From positions 1,812,928 through 1,876,927 of the forward strand of contig NW_025064882.1 of assembly GCF_019112545.1 (NCBI RefSeq): a stretch of DNA of 64,000 bases. Direction: 5' to 3'. Of the stretch, positions 25,537-38,795 are shown in pieces; the stretch's first letter is position 1; each line of letters begins with the position of its first letter. The translations under genes and the position numbers were made by a program. Under the pieces are notes generated by a model. The model did not search any database, was not told the DNA's origin, and was given only the letters and a program-made list of their open reading frames with translations. The DNA is from Guyanagaster necrorhizus (Eukaryota; Basidiomycota; Agaricomycetes; Agaricales; Physalacriaceae).

Positions 25537-27350
25537 TTAGAGGGCAATACCGCTTGACCTGTACACCATCCCCGTCCCTGTTCTCGGTTTTGGCTTGCTG
25601 TTCAACGACCCGCCCATGACGCGCGGAACGGGAACGGCAGGTCGGTCTCGTCCAACCACGGCTCTAGGCAAATGTAGTGTTTTCGGCGCGCCCGTAAACA
25701 GACTCTGCGTCCTCTTCCGCGCTCCCTCCCCTTCCCCCTTCACAGGCAGAGGTGTCACTGTCACTGTCTTTGCCGGTCGCCGTATTGAACCCGTTTTGGG
25801 ATTAGGCAGGGAAGGCAGCGATTTATCGCGATCAATGAAAGTCGACTTCATTGACGGCGGGCTTGAACTAGTGGTGCTCTTCGCAGGCGAGTAAAGTTCA
25901 TCTTCCTTCATAAGCCCCCCTCGGAAGGCCCTTTCAAAACCTCGCAATGAAACCGGCGGTGGATTGCATGACGAGGTCGACGAGGAAGAGCCACGAGACC
26001 TTGGAAGGGACACACCAAAAGAAGAGGGTGGTGGGTAGTAGGAACTTGTGGAAGAAGATCTCGCCACCGTTCCCGATGACATCGTAGACCGCCAACTTAG
26101 GCTGGTAGTCGAAGACCTGACTGTACGCAGGTTCTTCTCAGAGAGTGTCGAAGATGGACGACAGGATGACAAGTTCAACGACGATATTTTCCTTGTCAGT
26201 TCCGAGGGCGCGTCTTCATCTTCGCTGATACGGGAAAAAGTCAAAAGGACAGCAATGGAAGCACAAACGAGGTGGGTACCTATCGCTCCAGCCTAGGCCT
26301 GTCGTCAAACCAATACCACCCCTCAACAGCCTACCGTCTCTGTGTCGAACTCTGCGTCGGGGAGTATCTCGATTATCTTTCAGAATCGAAGACTTGGACG
26401 TATCTAGATGAGATGACAGCTGCTGTCAGGCACAGCCAACAATCATGATTCGCGAACTGACCAACGCTAACTATGCTGGCTCGTGGATCCATCATGACGC
26501 CATCCTCACTCACCAACAGTGAATCAACCGAGTTGATGGACTGGGCACCAGGCAAGAGTGTCGAGTTGGGGGAGAGCAGGCCATGTTTTACCATGAGATG
26601 GCTGGAGAGGAGCTCGGAAAAAAAAAGAAAGAAGACTAGACATGCGACTCACGGTAGTGGCGTATGCAGATCCAAGCTGGAATCCGAATCGGTTCTTTCG
26701 CCTTCCAACTCTCGTTCCAACTCCCCATAATCATCAATGAAGTCTGTCTCCTCCCACGTTGTTGCCTTACTGGATCGGTCGTATGGCAGCCCTATTGGTG
26801 AGGAAGTCCGTCTACTCGTCGAGGCCGATGACAGAGCCTTGGATGTCGAGGTGGAGCGGAGGGAGAAAGTGGTGGAAGCGCTTCGTCTCGGCTTTGGTGT
26901 GCGAGAAATGATGGTGGTGATGTCTGGTGAGATAGCTCTATCCAGATTGCTGGCTGGAATAGCAGGGGTAGATTTTGATAGAGGTTTGGCGCTACGGGTC
27001 GGCGTGATTTTCTTGAATGAGTGGGTCGACGTGCTCTTTGACGAGTGAGGGCTAGGGAGAATACGCGAGGTGGTTAGTGCGTTGAGATCGTCGTCGCCGC
27101 CATCGTTATCGTCATCATTTGAAGGAAGGTCTTGCATAGAAATGCTGGAAAGGGAGTCATCACGGGCGCCAAGAATGCGTTGGCTATCTTGAAAAGAGAA
27201 GCGAGATGGTCCTGGCACAGGCGGTAGCGGTGTCGCGGGCGGGCGAGATGGTGGCGGGTTAATGGAGGTCGTCGGCGTCGGTGGAATGAACGAAGGCGGC
27301 ACTGGAAACGACTCGAGTAGCAGGGGTTCCAGTGCCATTTTCTTCGACAT
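25537..27350 (-). CDS. Ser-rich, probably disordered protein, unknown function
   Basis: Rebuilt from at least four exons. Exon 1 starts MSKKMALEPLLLESFPVPPS at 27350 and is rich in Pro and Ser (PPPSRPPATPLPPVPGPSRF), with an acidic run (SNDDDNDGGDDDLNAL) and WEETDFIDDYGELERELEGE. A middle exon (HLMVKHGLLSPNSTLLPGAQ, DGVMMDPRASIVSVG) joins DNRDTPRRRVRHRDGRLLRG, GIGLTTGLGWSD, SEDEDAPSELTRKISSLNLS. The last exon is Ser/Thr/Pro-rich and basic and ends GTGMVYRSSGIAL. The splice joins keep the frame and link GLGWSD to SEDEDAPS, a motif I believe recurs in basidiomycete proteins of unknown role. No catalytic domain or membrane segment is visible. Many Ser-Pro and Arg-x-x-Ser sites suggest regulation by phosphorylation (inference). 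Confidence 0.75.
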
Positions 27351-30300
27351 GATTGACCACCGTAGACTTAAAGGGTGACTCAGTCACGGTCACACATAAT
27401 ATTTGATTTAGCCCACACCATAGCAGGCTTCGAATTTACCCCCATATACAATCCTCGTTTCGCAAGAGTATCGCGACATTTTGGCTGTTTCCAGGACTTT
27501 ATCGAATTCGGCTACCTGCCTTGTAACCAGAGGCGCTCCCTCGAAGGCGCTTTGTCACCACTGCCGACCGGTCCACCCCCAGACTACTACAGTGCGATAT
27601 CCATGGAATCCATTACATAACTCTCCTCAGAATCCAGGTACGTATCGCGGTACCTCTACGTCAAATTGGTCTATAGAAGAAACTGATATTTCCATCATCA
27701 ATTTGAATGTTCCTGGTCACGGTAATACTGAAAGAGACTCAGAAACAGTCACAGGTTGACGGTTGGCCGAAGAGAACAGAGTATCAAACTCTTAACTATT
27801 GACAATACAGGATTCCAGGCTCATGCTTGGATTGGGTGCCCAGGTATGTTCTGCCGGCACGAGGTTCGAGACCCTCATTTGTGGATTCTACACAAATCTT
27901 TGCACCACGAGGAACACACAATAGCAAGTCTCCCACACGGTTGAACAGTATAAAATACGCTCATCATTAATAAACTGATAGTGTTTCCATCGCCGAGTTC
28001 GCCAGTTCGGATATAACCTTGTGGTTTCTTGTCAGTTTCTTGTATTCAGCGAATGTGGAAGACAAACGATTCAAAATGTTTTGGCGCTGAGATAAAGGAC
28101 CCATACATCGGTAAACTGACTTGCCACCAAGTCGGAATAACTCCTAAATCTCGAAGCTTAGCAGGAGATGAAGGAAAGGGGACATTATGCTATACATCAT
28201 TGTATATAGCAACGAAGGACCCTGTCTCAGCAACTGGAATCTCCCGAAAGCGGCGCAGCATGCTTCGACAGTTAGTGTAGGACACGCGCTGCGGCGTCAC
28301 TTGTAAGTATCACCCTTGCGGTTAAGCATCGGAGACGGGCGACCACCGTTTGAGGGTGACACTGAACAAGGCGCCTATGCAACAGAATGACGGGAACGTC
28401 CTACGCCAGTAGCAGCGTTTGAAAATGATTTCAACTTCCATTTCTCTGCAAAGTTGGCCGCTGTTCAAGCTCTCGACTACGTTCCGTGGCAGACGGAGCA
28501 GCAGAAAAATCAATAGTTGGCGAATTCCCAAAAGACATTCGGTCACTGGTCAGGTTGAAATGAGTGGAAGAGGGATTCCAAGTGGGAAGCCTGCAGTACT
28601 GGATTTTATTTATAGGTGAAAATTCGAGGCACCGGGGCCGTACATGAGAGTATTCTAAGATTTGGAACATACGGCCGAAAAGCAGGCCTCCGCCGTTTCA
28701 GTAACTTATACGCGCCTTTCCGCCTTTCCACGTCACAGCACGACGTGTCCCAAAGGCCCATTTGTCTCCGCTTGTACTCCTTTCACGACGTCGACCTGTC
28801 TCCCCCCGGAGTCATTGGTAAAATGTTCGAATTCGCTGCATTCGTCGAGTTCGCGGCGAGTGATCTTTTCTCTAACATTGCTCTCGGCGGCCTCTTCATT
28901 TCCGGGCGGGAGTCTTCCTTTTTACTGGGATCTTTGTCGACGACTCTCTGTCACGTAATGAGGCTTTGGGCTACTTGTCCGCATTTCGTTTCTCAGTTCT
29001 CTGACCGAAAAGGATCCTATTGGAGTCGGGATTTTTAGATAGGGCCGCGCGCTACTTTGAGCGTTGACTAGTGGGTTTGCAACGCCCATCTGAATGCGTT
29101 CACCCTGTTCACAGTCGCTCGCCTTCTCGCTCAAGCTCAAGCTTCCAGATCGTATATGCACAGTGCCAGCTTTTTCCTGTTCAGTAATCGACGTTGATGG
29201 ACAACTGGAATTGATCCTAGAAGAATCTTAGTACACCTCCGCCTGAAGCACGGCAAACACTCTCCTTCTACTCCCGATCCGCCGTCCTCACTGCCACTTG
29301 CACGACATATTATCACATTAGTACGTTGTTCCGTCTCTTGAAATAATGTCTGATAGAAAAGGTTTCCGCTGTCCCCGCGCCAACTTTGCACTCCGATCCA
29401 CCACAACATTGGGTGCGGTGACGACGTGTTTACCATGCGTTCAACGCCATCTCTTGTTCGGCCTCTCTCGTTGGGAAGCTTCCAAGCTACTTATCAGATC
29501 AAGTTCGAGCTCAGATGGGCGGGCGCTCCACCATGAGGCATTCTGATCCTTGAAGACCCCGACGTCAGGGGAAGAGATTAGTTCTTGGCAATTAAACGCT
29601 CTTCGGGGTCCTGGGATAATTTTGAGCGCTCATGTGACGGCAGGGCGGATAGGCCGGGATGGCGCTATCGACGCTCGAGGCTGTCCAGTCCGCTTACTGA
29701 ACTGTCGTGATCATTGTCTTTGTTCTTCAGCTAGACGAAATAACCGGTAGGTTCTGTCGCGCCCACGTCCTCATTCTGCTTTCTAGTTGATCGTATCGTC
29801 AAGTTTCCCGTTCAAAGCGAAAATCAAGACCACCTTTTTTATCTCTTCACAATACTGCGAAATCAAACGATCCTTCTCACGATGGCCATATCGGGTCTGG
29901 TTCGACTGTTCACTGTAAAACGTCCGGGCGGGTGAAAGGTAACCCCAGCGCACGTCTGGCGCCTCAACTGGTGCGTCATGATGCGAAGAGCTCGTTCCCC
30001 CCTACGATTAACGTGAGGCTAACGTCAGTGTTACCCATATATCACCCACGGGATGTTATCATGCCTGTTTTTATTCCCTCCTCCGCAAAGATCAATCCTC
30101 CACCTTGACGGCATTTGAAGGTACAGCGCCCGGCAGGGTATGCGCCTTGCCCTCCTGGACCAATCAGCCTTCATGATTTGATATCATAGAAGTAGATCAC
30201 GAACGATAACAAAATCCGCTTCCGAGCTTGGCCCGTACTCATTTTCTTTCCTTTCTTGTTCCTCCCGTGTCCACTTTTTGCTTTTCTCGCGACACAGGTC

Positions 30301-32796
30301 GGGTCCGGAATGCTTGTGAATTTAACGGCTTTGGGGTGCCACTGTTCCGTGCCGGATCCATTTCTCAAGCCTCCAAGTATCCACCTTCTTTGGAGCCTCG
30401 CGTTGATGCTTTTCTCGTCATGGGTAGCGGACTCACCCGCTCATGGTTGTGAGGTATCCCCATCAGCACGTCGCGCGCATGCGCATGGGTGTTTATTTCC
30501 ATTAGTGGCCACTTTGGGGGACTTCTGACACTGTTATGTTCGTGGCCCCCTCGTTATTGGTGATCACGGCAATATCGACATTCCTGACCGACGTGTCGGA
30601 CGTGTGTTCTGTTGCTTTTGTAGGCGCCACGTCCTTGTTTGCATCACGGCGCAAGGTTGTTATCGATGGGACTGCTGTCCCTGCGTGGCGCCATAGGCTT
30701 AAAAGAGCCAGACTGTACCCGACATTCCGCCGGCACAATCCTTGCAAAATACTCTATGTCAACGACGCCGACCGCCCCGTGTCCTTTCTCCAAGGCGCGA
30801 ATTCCCGCCCTTCATACCGCTTTTGGAGTCACTGCAAGCATGCTCGATATAGCCTCTCGTTTTGCGGCGCCTGATCTCCTACTTAAAGCGGATCATTCTA
30901 GAGCAGTAATTCAGTAGTGCTATAGAAAAACTCGACCCTTATGCTCCGGCACAAGCTCACGTTGGCGCTAGAATTAAGGTACTGGAGGCCGAACCATCTG
31001 CAATACAGCGGACATACGGAGCATACGGCTGTGAGAGTAGTCCTGTGAACTCGAAGTTTATGTCACATTTAGCAACACGTTTATCTATACTGCGTTTCTC
31101 ACCCCGTATCTCGTTAACAGCGTCATGAGGAAGTTAAAAAGCCACATTTGGTGGAAGATGGCTAGGTGCGAACCAACCATAATAGCTCCATTTCACGCTG
31201 CCGCGCCGTGTTCCAACCATGGCCTGCAGCCGCTGCTATTCACGTCTAGTGCGGTCCCAAGCGAGGTGCGGGAATCCGTCGCGGATTGGACGCTCGTAGG
31301 ACATGGAAACGCGGGGACCGGGGAATCATGAGCAGTATCGATATCTCGGCGTACGACTATCTGCAAATGGAAGATCCTTTGTCAAAGACGGGATTAGGGA
31401 TATCATAGAAGTGATGCGGCATCCAGCTGGAGCTACGGCTGAGGTATTCCAATTTGGAACGAAGGGCAAGGGCAAGGGAGAGGGATAGAGCCAAGTGAGC
31501 ACCTGGAGAGTTCGTTTGGCTCTCCAATGTTGTCGCTGATATGGAAGCATCAGGGTGGCTTATAATTCATGTACGAGGAGCTTCCATATACCGCGTCTGT
31601 CCGAGGTCTTCAAGATCCGCGATGACAGACGACAAGTCGCGACCCCGGCTCGTGTGAAATTACACGTACACCGCTAAGGTCTCTAAAAGTCCACAGCGAG
31701 AGTGGATACTCGACCGCAACCTAATCAGAGGTCGTCAGCCTTCCTTAATTGCCGCCGGACTCTGATCGGACTCGCTCTTAGGGACAATGATCAGAGGCAA
31801 AATACTCTGCCTGTTCGAGTCGTTAAAATACTCGATGAAAGGGAAGTAAAATGAAAGAACATAATTCTTCTGCGAGCCAATATTAGCGTCCAACTTTGTG
31901 ATTATCAGTGGAAAGCCTGCGCAGAGTTGATTCACGTAGAATCACAATTAATACTGAAAGGAAGCTGCAATTGGTTAAAGTACGAATCTCGATCGATGAC
32001 GCATTATTGTTTGTACAATACGGCGTTGGCAAGCACCGGGAGCCGGCCCGCCTGAGCGCCCAGGTCCTGAATTTAGATTGGCATACGAGTCGCAGTCCTG
32101 TATAAATTTGTGAACAGAAACTTTAGGAGGGTTCCGTACGCGCCACTTGAACCTGGGGTCACATATAAAAACATTGGATCACCTGTACATATTCCCCTCG
32201 ACCTCGTATTTTATTTACAGGAGCAAGTTAAAAGTGCACGTAGTGTAGCGCCTTTATTATTTTTTTTTCCTGTGGTGCGCGGAGCTGTTCAGGTTGATCA
32301 TGATTTACCAGTTTAACAAAATGGATCGGCGTGGGGGCTTGAGGGTCCAGGCTAGGGGCTGCCTTGTCCCCCCCTTCGCATGGTGCTCCGCCGAAGGGGT
32401 ATGGAATTGGTAAATGCAAGACAATTTCAGTCGGCATCGAATATTGGGATCTGAAAAGGGGGGGAACAGACTGGCGGCATCATAGAGGATGAGACAAAAT
32501 GTTTCGGAGGCAGGGGCTGCGGGCCGGCGGTGAGTAGATGGATAGGCAAATGGCGACGAACAAATTTGCTGAGCAGTAGTAATCAGTTGGATCAGGATAG
32601 ATCAGGCAAGGGAACATGCGAATGCCTCGAGGCAAGGTGTTCTGATGGATGGGGTCGAAGAAGTCGGAGGCGGGTTGGGGTATCCGGGGTCCTGGCCGGC
32701 CATGTGACGACGGGCCGACTTTTTAACGACGCGAAGGCGGATGGCGCCTATAAAGACCATGCGCCCCGGATTCCGCCTCCCGTCTTTTTCGCCCCA
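27351..32796. other. Gene-poor region
   Basis: 5.4 kb with no supported gene. The longest open frames (28616-29038, 30536-30874 plus; 29137-29436 minus) overlap others on the opposite strand and show no motif, intron chain or codon pattern. No terminal repeats, reverse transcriptase or transposase fragments are evident by eye. The right end (about 32500-32796) is G-rich and contains the promoter of the next gene. Small RNA genes or old repeats could hide here. Confidence 0.5.
32749..32754 (+). promoter_or_regulatory. TATA box of the CxxC zinc-finger gene
   Basis: TATAAA within GCGCCTATAAAGACC, 48 bp before the ATG at 32797. The position fits a core promoter with a short leader. Confidence 0.45.
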
Positions 32797-34584
32797 ATGT
32801 CCCCTCCTCCGCCTCCATCCCTTCCTTCCACCAATCACATCCTTGCCCGTGACCGCGATAATGCCCAGCCATCCTCTCGCAGCCAGATAGCTGCCCTTCT
32901 CACAGACAGCTACAAGGAAATCGAGGCCTTGCGCCACTCTCTTACTGAAGAAAAACGACGCGCAGACCATTGGAAAAGTCTCGCGGAGGCCTTCGACGCT
33001 GCTTCGTCCAATGGCTCCTCTCAGGATCTACACGACAAGATACGGGGCCTCGAGCAACGTGCATATAGCGCAGAATGTCTCAGAGACGAAGAGATGGCAC
33101 GACGGGTGGCGATTACCGATCTTTGGTGCCAGCTACGGGACTATCTCTCTGTCCTCGACGCCCATAGCAAGGACGCGCGACTCGCCCTCGACAGAAGCGT
33201 CGATATCGTCGGCAAGGGCGTCGGTGCCGGCGCTCTCATTCGTGAACTTCCTGTCATCCCTGTGCCTTCCATCACCGATATCGCTGGCGGTGAAGATAAG
33301 GTCTACTCGAGCCAGGGCATGCTTCCGCCTGTAGGCACACATCTTCTTCGCAAGGGCCAGCAGTCATCAGCTGGCGGGCGGGTCCGGCCGAGGTCGGACA
33401 GCATGGAGATGGGCGGGCATGCTGCTAAGAAGAGCCGGCATGAATCTGTGAGCGTCTTCCGGGATGTCCTGCTCTATATCTGACCCCTTTCCTTAGCGTC
33501 CTCATCGGTCACATTCTCGCTCATCATCGCACTCATCCATCGATGAGATGATCCTGCAGGCTGCTGATCGCGACGAAGGTGCCATGTACACTCACCCTCC
33601 GCCTCGTCGCAATGGCGCTGGCACCGGAAAGCTCGTTCCCGATGGTGTTCTCCCGCAGCAGCAATATCAGACGCACGTCTTTGCTCCAGTCGTCACTGGC
33701 GCACCTACTAAGAAGGGCAAGTACAATCCCGGCAGTCAGGTCCTTGAAACTCAACAACCATCTCTCACCCATCCCCCGCATCTTTCTTCTCATCCAGCCT
33801 CTCTCTCAGCGCATCCTTCTATCAATGTAGGCATCGAACAGAAGATCTATCCCCCAACCAATGAGCAAGGTCAGAGAATATGTCGCAGCTGCGGTCAGCC
33901 AGGCCGCTACAAAGAAGACAAATGTGTTGAGAAATGGGGTCCAGGGCCAATGGGTCCAGGTACCGTATGTGACCGGTATGTCTTTCCAACCAACTGCTTA
34001 TCTTCATTTGACTAATTACGATCTCTAGATGTCGCAAAAAAATGAAACGTTTCGAACGGCGGGGCACGCTGGGAGCTTCCCAAACCCTCAACCCTCAACT
34101 CGCACGAAACAACCTTCCTCAGCCTCAACTGCACCCTTCACCGTCGCCTTCACACCCTTCCAATCCCATGCCGCGACCTTCTTCCTCTTCTTCTTCATCT
34201 GTTCACCACTCTCCATCCATCCATCGCGCGTCTCCTTCCGGCGTGCATCGCTCCGACACTATTGTCGTTCCTTCCTTGCCTCCCATTGCCGTCGAGCGTG
34301 ACACGCCTTCGGTACGCCGCATTACTCCTTCTCACTCAAACGGCTCCGGCAAGGAGAGCGATGCCGATGCTGACGCTGACGGTGAGGTCGACGAGATCGA
34401 CGCCGATGGCGATGTTGATATGCGAGAGTCACAGGTTCGAGCAGTGGGGCTTGACAAGTCAGACAAGGCGGACAAGGATCGAGCGAAGAGTGAGGACGCT
34501 GCCGCTGGGGAGTCAGGGGAACCTGAAGAGAGCGTCGTAGATGACCTGCTTGAAGCGGTAGATGCAGCCGAAGCGAGAGGCTGA
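32797..34584 (+). CDS. CxxC-type (GATA-like) zinc-finger protein with coiled coil, unknown function
   Basis: Start MSPPPPPSLPSTNHILARDR at 32797. The N-terminal third is a predicted coiled coil (LLTDSYKEIEALRHSLTEEK, KIRGLEQRAYSAECLRDEEM). A 49-bp intron (GTGAGC...CTTAG, from 33449) joins KKSRHES to RPHRSHSRSSSHSSIDEMIL. A single zinc finger follows, CRSCGQPGRYKEDKCVEKWG, PGPMGPGTVCDRCRKKMKRF: two CxxC pairs 25 residues apart, similar to a GATA finger but with a longer loop. The second pair is split by an intron near 33977-34028. The C-terminus is Ser/Pro/His-rich, then acidic (DADADADGEVDEIDADGDVD), and ends VDDLLEAVDAAEARG. This suggests a nuclear regulator, but DNA binding is inferred only from the finger and basic KKMKRFERR. 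Similar proteins occur in other mushrooms as far as I recall. Confidence 0.8.
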
Positions 34585-37500
34585 TGAACTATTCTTCTCC
34601 TCTCTCTCTCTCTATCTGTTTTATCTGTTTTTTTTCTTTGTTACATGCTCTTTGTCTAACTGTGTTTGTGCTGTGTTTCTTGTGTTTCTAGTGTGACAAT
34701 TGTTGTACGTACAAGGCCAATATCTCTGTTGCTCGATACCTCAGCCTTTGGATCCGGGGTACAAGTCCCATATGCATCACCCGAATCAAACGTGATTGCA
34801 CGGCGTGGGTGTCGTTCTGCGCGAGACCTAACTATGGCTTATAATTATCATGCCCCTTACCCGAATATGACTTCGCTCTCATCAATCCAAACACGCCAGA
34901 AGGGCAGCCAAGCAGCAACCGGCCATATCTTCCTTTCACTAGCACATGATAGAAACCTCGAATCCATGAGAGAAATCCGATTGCAAACACGCATTCATTT
35001 TCATCAGTTCCTAGCCTTCACGTCTGTCAACACCTTTTCTGGACCGAATTCGAAGGCAGTATTATGCCAAAGCGGCCAATCACTTTGAACCCATATGTTC
35101 ACTTCCGTCCGATGTTCGCAAAGAAACGGGTCGCCGACGAGCGCATCATCGACTATGAATAGATGGCCTGCCAAGGGTGAAGATATCAGCCGACCATGCC
35201 CTTGTACAGGACGATGCGCCAAGGAACCGCATCAAGGGAAAAGGGCGTGGACTCAAGAGGAATTTAGGAACTCGCCAATGACCTCGTTATCACTGTCAGA
35301 CTTAATCTGAAGTCTTCAAGAGTCAAGAACATTCCTCACGGCACGTCAAAATGCTCTCTCGTGAAACTCTTTACCTTAATCTTTCGCTACCTGGATAGCG
35401 CAGCAATCTGGCTTTAACACCGAGAACAGCCTTCGGATTGCTCGTAATAGCCGACGCGGATGCCCGACGGAGGTAATGAGAGCAACGAACTTCACTGTCC
35501 CTGAGGTTTCTTGATGCCAGAGCAGAATCACACAGGTTACCAACACGACAATGAGATGCATAAGAATTAAACTTAGCCCTTAGCCTGTCATCAAGACTTC
35601 CTTTTCAGCTTAGCGGAGAGGAGGCCGTGTTAGTGACGGGTAACTTGACCTGAACCTGAGGAAGTTAGGTCCTCGAGGACCAGCGTCCTTCTTTCTTACT
35701 GGTTCCCGCTAAGTACCGACCTTACGATGGCAAGATTCCGGCAGTAAATTGATTCTAGAACGCTGCCTTGCGGCCCTCACTCCCACGTCAGATAGGAAAT
35801 GAAGGTATGCGACCCAGCGTCCAATGAGCTTAAGCTGACGAACCCTCCAGGTTCCTATCAGTTATTGTAGTCCATTTGACGTAAACGCGTAAGGGTGCTA
35901 CCGTACTGCGATCTGAAGTACATATGAATGAAATGGTCTCGATCCTGTCCAAGGACCTGAAAATCCTCCGCTTAGAACGATCTGCCCACCACGAACCCTT
36001 GGAGTTCCTACCAGAACAGACGAGTCTCGTCGATCCCAGCCGGAGGCACCGACGGACGTCTTTCGCGAGACACCTTTGCATTGCTTTGAAGACTCTTGGA
36101 TGACATGCAAAATCCCAGGGTATTATCGTCCATGAAATTTATTTCACACCTGAAAAAAAGTCCTCCCCGACAGCTACGGGCTTCTCCACCCTCAAAACAA
36201 AATCGCGTCGTAGCCTCTCGAGAGGATGTACTCGTGAACCACTATTACTTATTGTATGATTCTGCACTGCGCCCTGAATCTGAATTTTTTTACACATGTA
36301 GGCTGTTTCTGCCCTGGGTCTTGACCATCTTACGGCGTTATGTCCAGAGGGTTCCTTTGATATCACCTGAACCCATACTCAAACTCAACCTCAAGTGCGT
36401 ATGCTGGAAGGCTTGGCAGGGGCCGTGTCCCTGTCCATCGCACTTCCCCTTTTTGACACAGTCCCTAACGACTTGCAGATAACACGCCTCTGAAAGCTAA
36501 TTTGCGATTTTCACTCAATGACGGGTCTTCTGTCAGCTACTTATGGTGCTTGCGCAGACTCGAGTTGTCTTCGTGTTAGGGGTCTCAGTCTTCACTCGTA
36601 GTGGTGTAAAGGACTGAGGTACGTCGGGGCGAAAATTATCTAAAATATGGTAACGATCGCGCTACTGAATATGAATCACTTATCTAAATATATAATAGCT
36701 CCGAATAGGCCGATGCATAGGTGTCGACTGAACCTCTCGACACTTCGTGTCTTCGGAATCTCAGCTTTCTCTTATAACTCAGGGCATAGCTTGACCTTGA
36801 ATCTGTCGGAGTGGTGTCTGTTGAATTCCCCTGCTGCCATGTATCGGTGACATCTCTAGTCTATTGTGATGGCTTGCCTTACGCTCCGATGACTTTCTTG
36901 CTATGACGCGGCCAACTTCAATAGGCGAGACCTACGGAGCGCTCTCTGCCATAGTCCTAAAGTATAGCAGACTGCTGTGGATTATCGCTCATTCTGGGTT
37001 TCATTTTTGTCAGGCCAATTATGCTCAGTAAACGTGTACTGGATGCATTGGATGCAAGCTGAATGCATTTCCTGGCATTGGTAAAGTTATTCGATGAAAA
37101 AAACCATCTGCTCAACATTTAGTGGATTTCAGGTTGCTCCTTTGAACTCGTTTCTGTGCTATCAAAGCTACTGCAATATTAGAATCAAAAGTTGTACATA
37201 ATGACTTCGGGTTTAGGCTTCAGTCGTCTCTCATCGACATCAACACGATCACAGTTCTAGTCCGTATAAAAGATTCACTCCGCTATGTGTTCTTGCTAAA
37301 ACTTTTCGAATTAGTGGATCCCAAAATGTGTTGCTTGGTGACTTCTTTTAGTGTCTACTGTTATACCATGGCACTGCTCGTTTTTGAGACTGATGAATAT
37401 ACCTGGTTGTTCTATCATCCCAAACTTTTTAAATGCCCTCCAATCAAAAAAAGGCCCTCCTCACTAGCAATTCAGTATGATATTTCGTGGATTATGATTC

Positions 37501-37927
37501 GTCGGTTTGCTATTACTTTCTTCGCGAAGTTACACCTCCGTCATCATCAATACCGCAACATCCCCGTCCATGACGGAGCTCTATGATCTTGGCCTACTCA
37601 ACTATCTTGATGTATTTCGGGTGGGTTCCTACTCCTCTTCTTTTCTGCTACTTAACTCAGAGTACTTCGAGGGGCTCCGAACCGCACGTCGGATCGAGCA
37701 ACTGTACACCGACTCATATTCGCAGTCAGAGGTCGGTGAAACGGTGGTTTAATGCTGACAGTGGACAACGAATTTTCGTGATGTAGTGGTGTTATGGAAA
37801 TCACTTTTGAATAGTAAGTAGGTCGGCTTTTGTGGAAAATTATCCTCAACGGTATTCGTCGCGCAATCTCGCATGGGTACACGTCGATATGCACGACATT
37901 CGAACACCATTCAGTTATCCAGTAATT
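34585..37927. other. Gene-poor region
   Basis: 3.3 kb without a supported gene. One minus-strand open frame, 35004-35222, reads like protein (SSPLAGHLFIVDDALVGDPF and WPLWHNTAFEFGPEKVLTD), but no neighbouring exons could be joined. It may be a relic. A pyrimidine tract follows the upstream gene (34595-34640). The remainder shows nothing. Confidence 0.45.
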
Positions 37928-38795
37928 TCAATTAAATAAAGCACTGGCTAGCCACTCCAGGTACACTGCCGTCAACGATTTGCACTGGATCTGGTCCACC
38001 TTCTGAACTGTTGGGGGAAGACGGGTCTCGATAACAGATGCAACGTCATTATCGTCATACGTCGGCGTGGATAGACGTTCCGCAGAAGGTGTTGTGTTGA
38101 TTCGGACGACATCTTCGAAGTCCAACTTGGCAGTAATATACCCTGGAAAATTCCCCTAACGAGGTGACGGATATTGGGTAACCCGCGTAGGAACTCTAGC
38201 AAAGATGTGCAGTCCTCTTGATTGAGACTCTTCTGCGACTCGGCATAACTGTATTAACAGAGATTTGAGATAGTGGTAGGGAATTCCAGTTGATGTGCGC
38301 CGCGAAATAATAAGTGCCGATGAGCCGTCTCGAATGCTTTCACCACGGCATCATCGAATATCGGTTCAGCAGGCGTGTGGGGGATTTGACACGTTCCAGC
38401 CGCAAGAATTGCAATAGATCAAAGTATCTTCTGAACGCCGTGAAGCCTATTTCAAAGGACGTGAAAGGGACGACGACGGTGAGATATTGAATGCGGGGTG
38501 CAGGATTGATGCTAGGTGACTGAACAATGTCCCTGTTACATATGCTGGCCGAAGACTATGGCCACGACTTCGTTCCAGTGTGGCAGACGTGGGATAGTGT
38601 CCAAGGACAACTCTTTGCAGTTGAGAGGCGCCCTGCTGTAAAAACAGCGTGTCGTCAACGCAGTACGAAAAATTTCCCGAAGGATATCGTCTGGTATGGT
38701 TTATACGATATGTATGACAACTCCTGCCCCGAGGCCAATCTTTTCTGGTTGAGATTCTGTCAAGAATATCCTGTGCTTTAAGGCTCGAGAGTGAC
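37928..38795 (-). pseudogene. Decayed F-box-like protein gene
   Basis: Minus-strand pieces resemble the large F-box families of Agaricomycetes. IPDDILREIFRTALTTR (near 38685-38640) looks like an F-box core, followed by RAPLNCKELSLDTIPRLPHWN with apparent deletions. Later come IQYLTVVVPFTSFEIGFTAF and, in another frame, IFDDAVVKAFETAHRHLLFR, then LLEFLRGLPNIRHL and CKSLTAVYLEWLASALFN ending at 37928. Frame changes and stops between the pieces, and loss of the usual Cys/Trp segment after the F-box, indicate a pseudogene. It could instead be a gene with splicing I misread. Borders are approximate. Confidence 0.42.

Noticed and set aside
27841..27890. tRNA-like B box (GAGGTTCGAGACCCTC)
   Set aside because: The arms around it do not pair into a T stem of the right length, and no A box or acceptor stem was found. 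No tRNA was accepted anywhere in the window.
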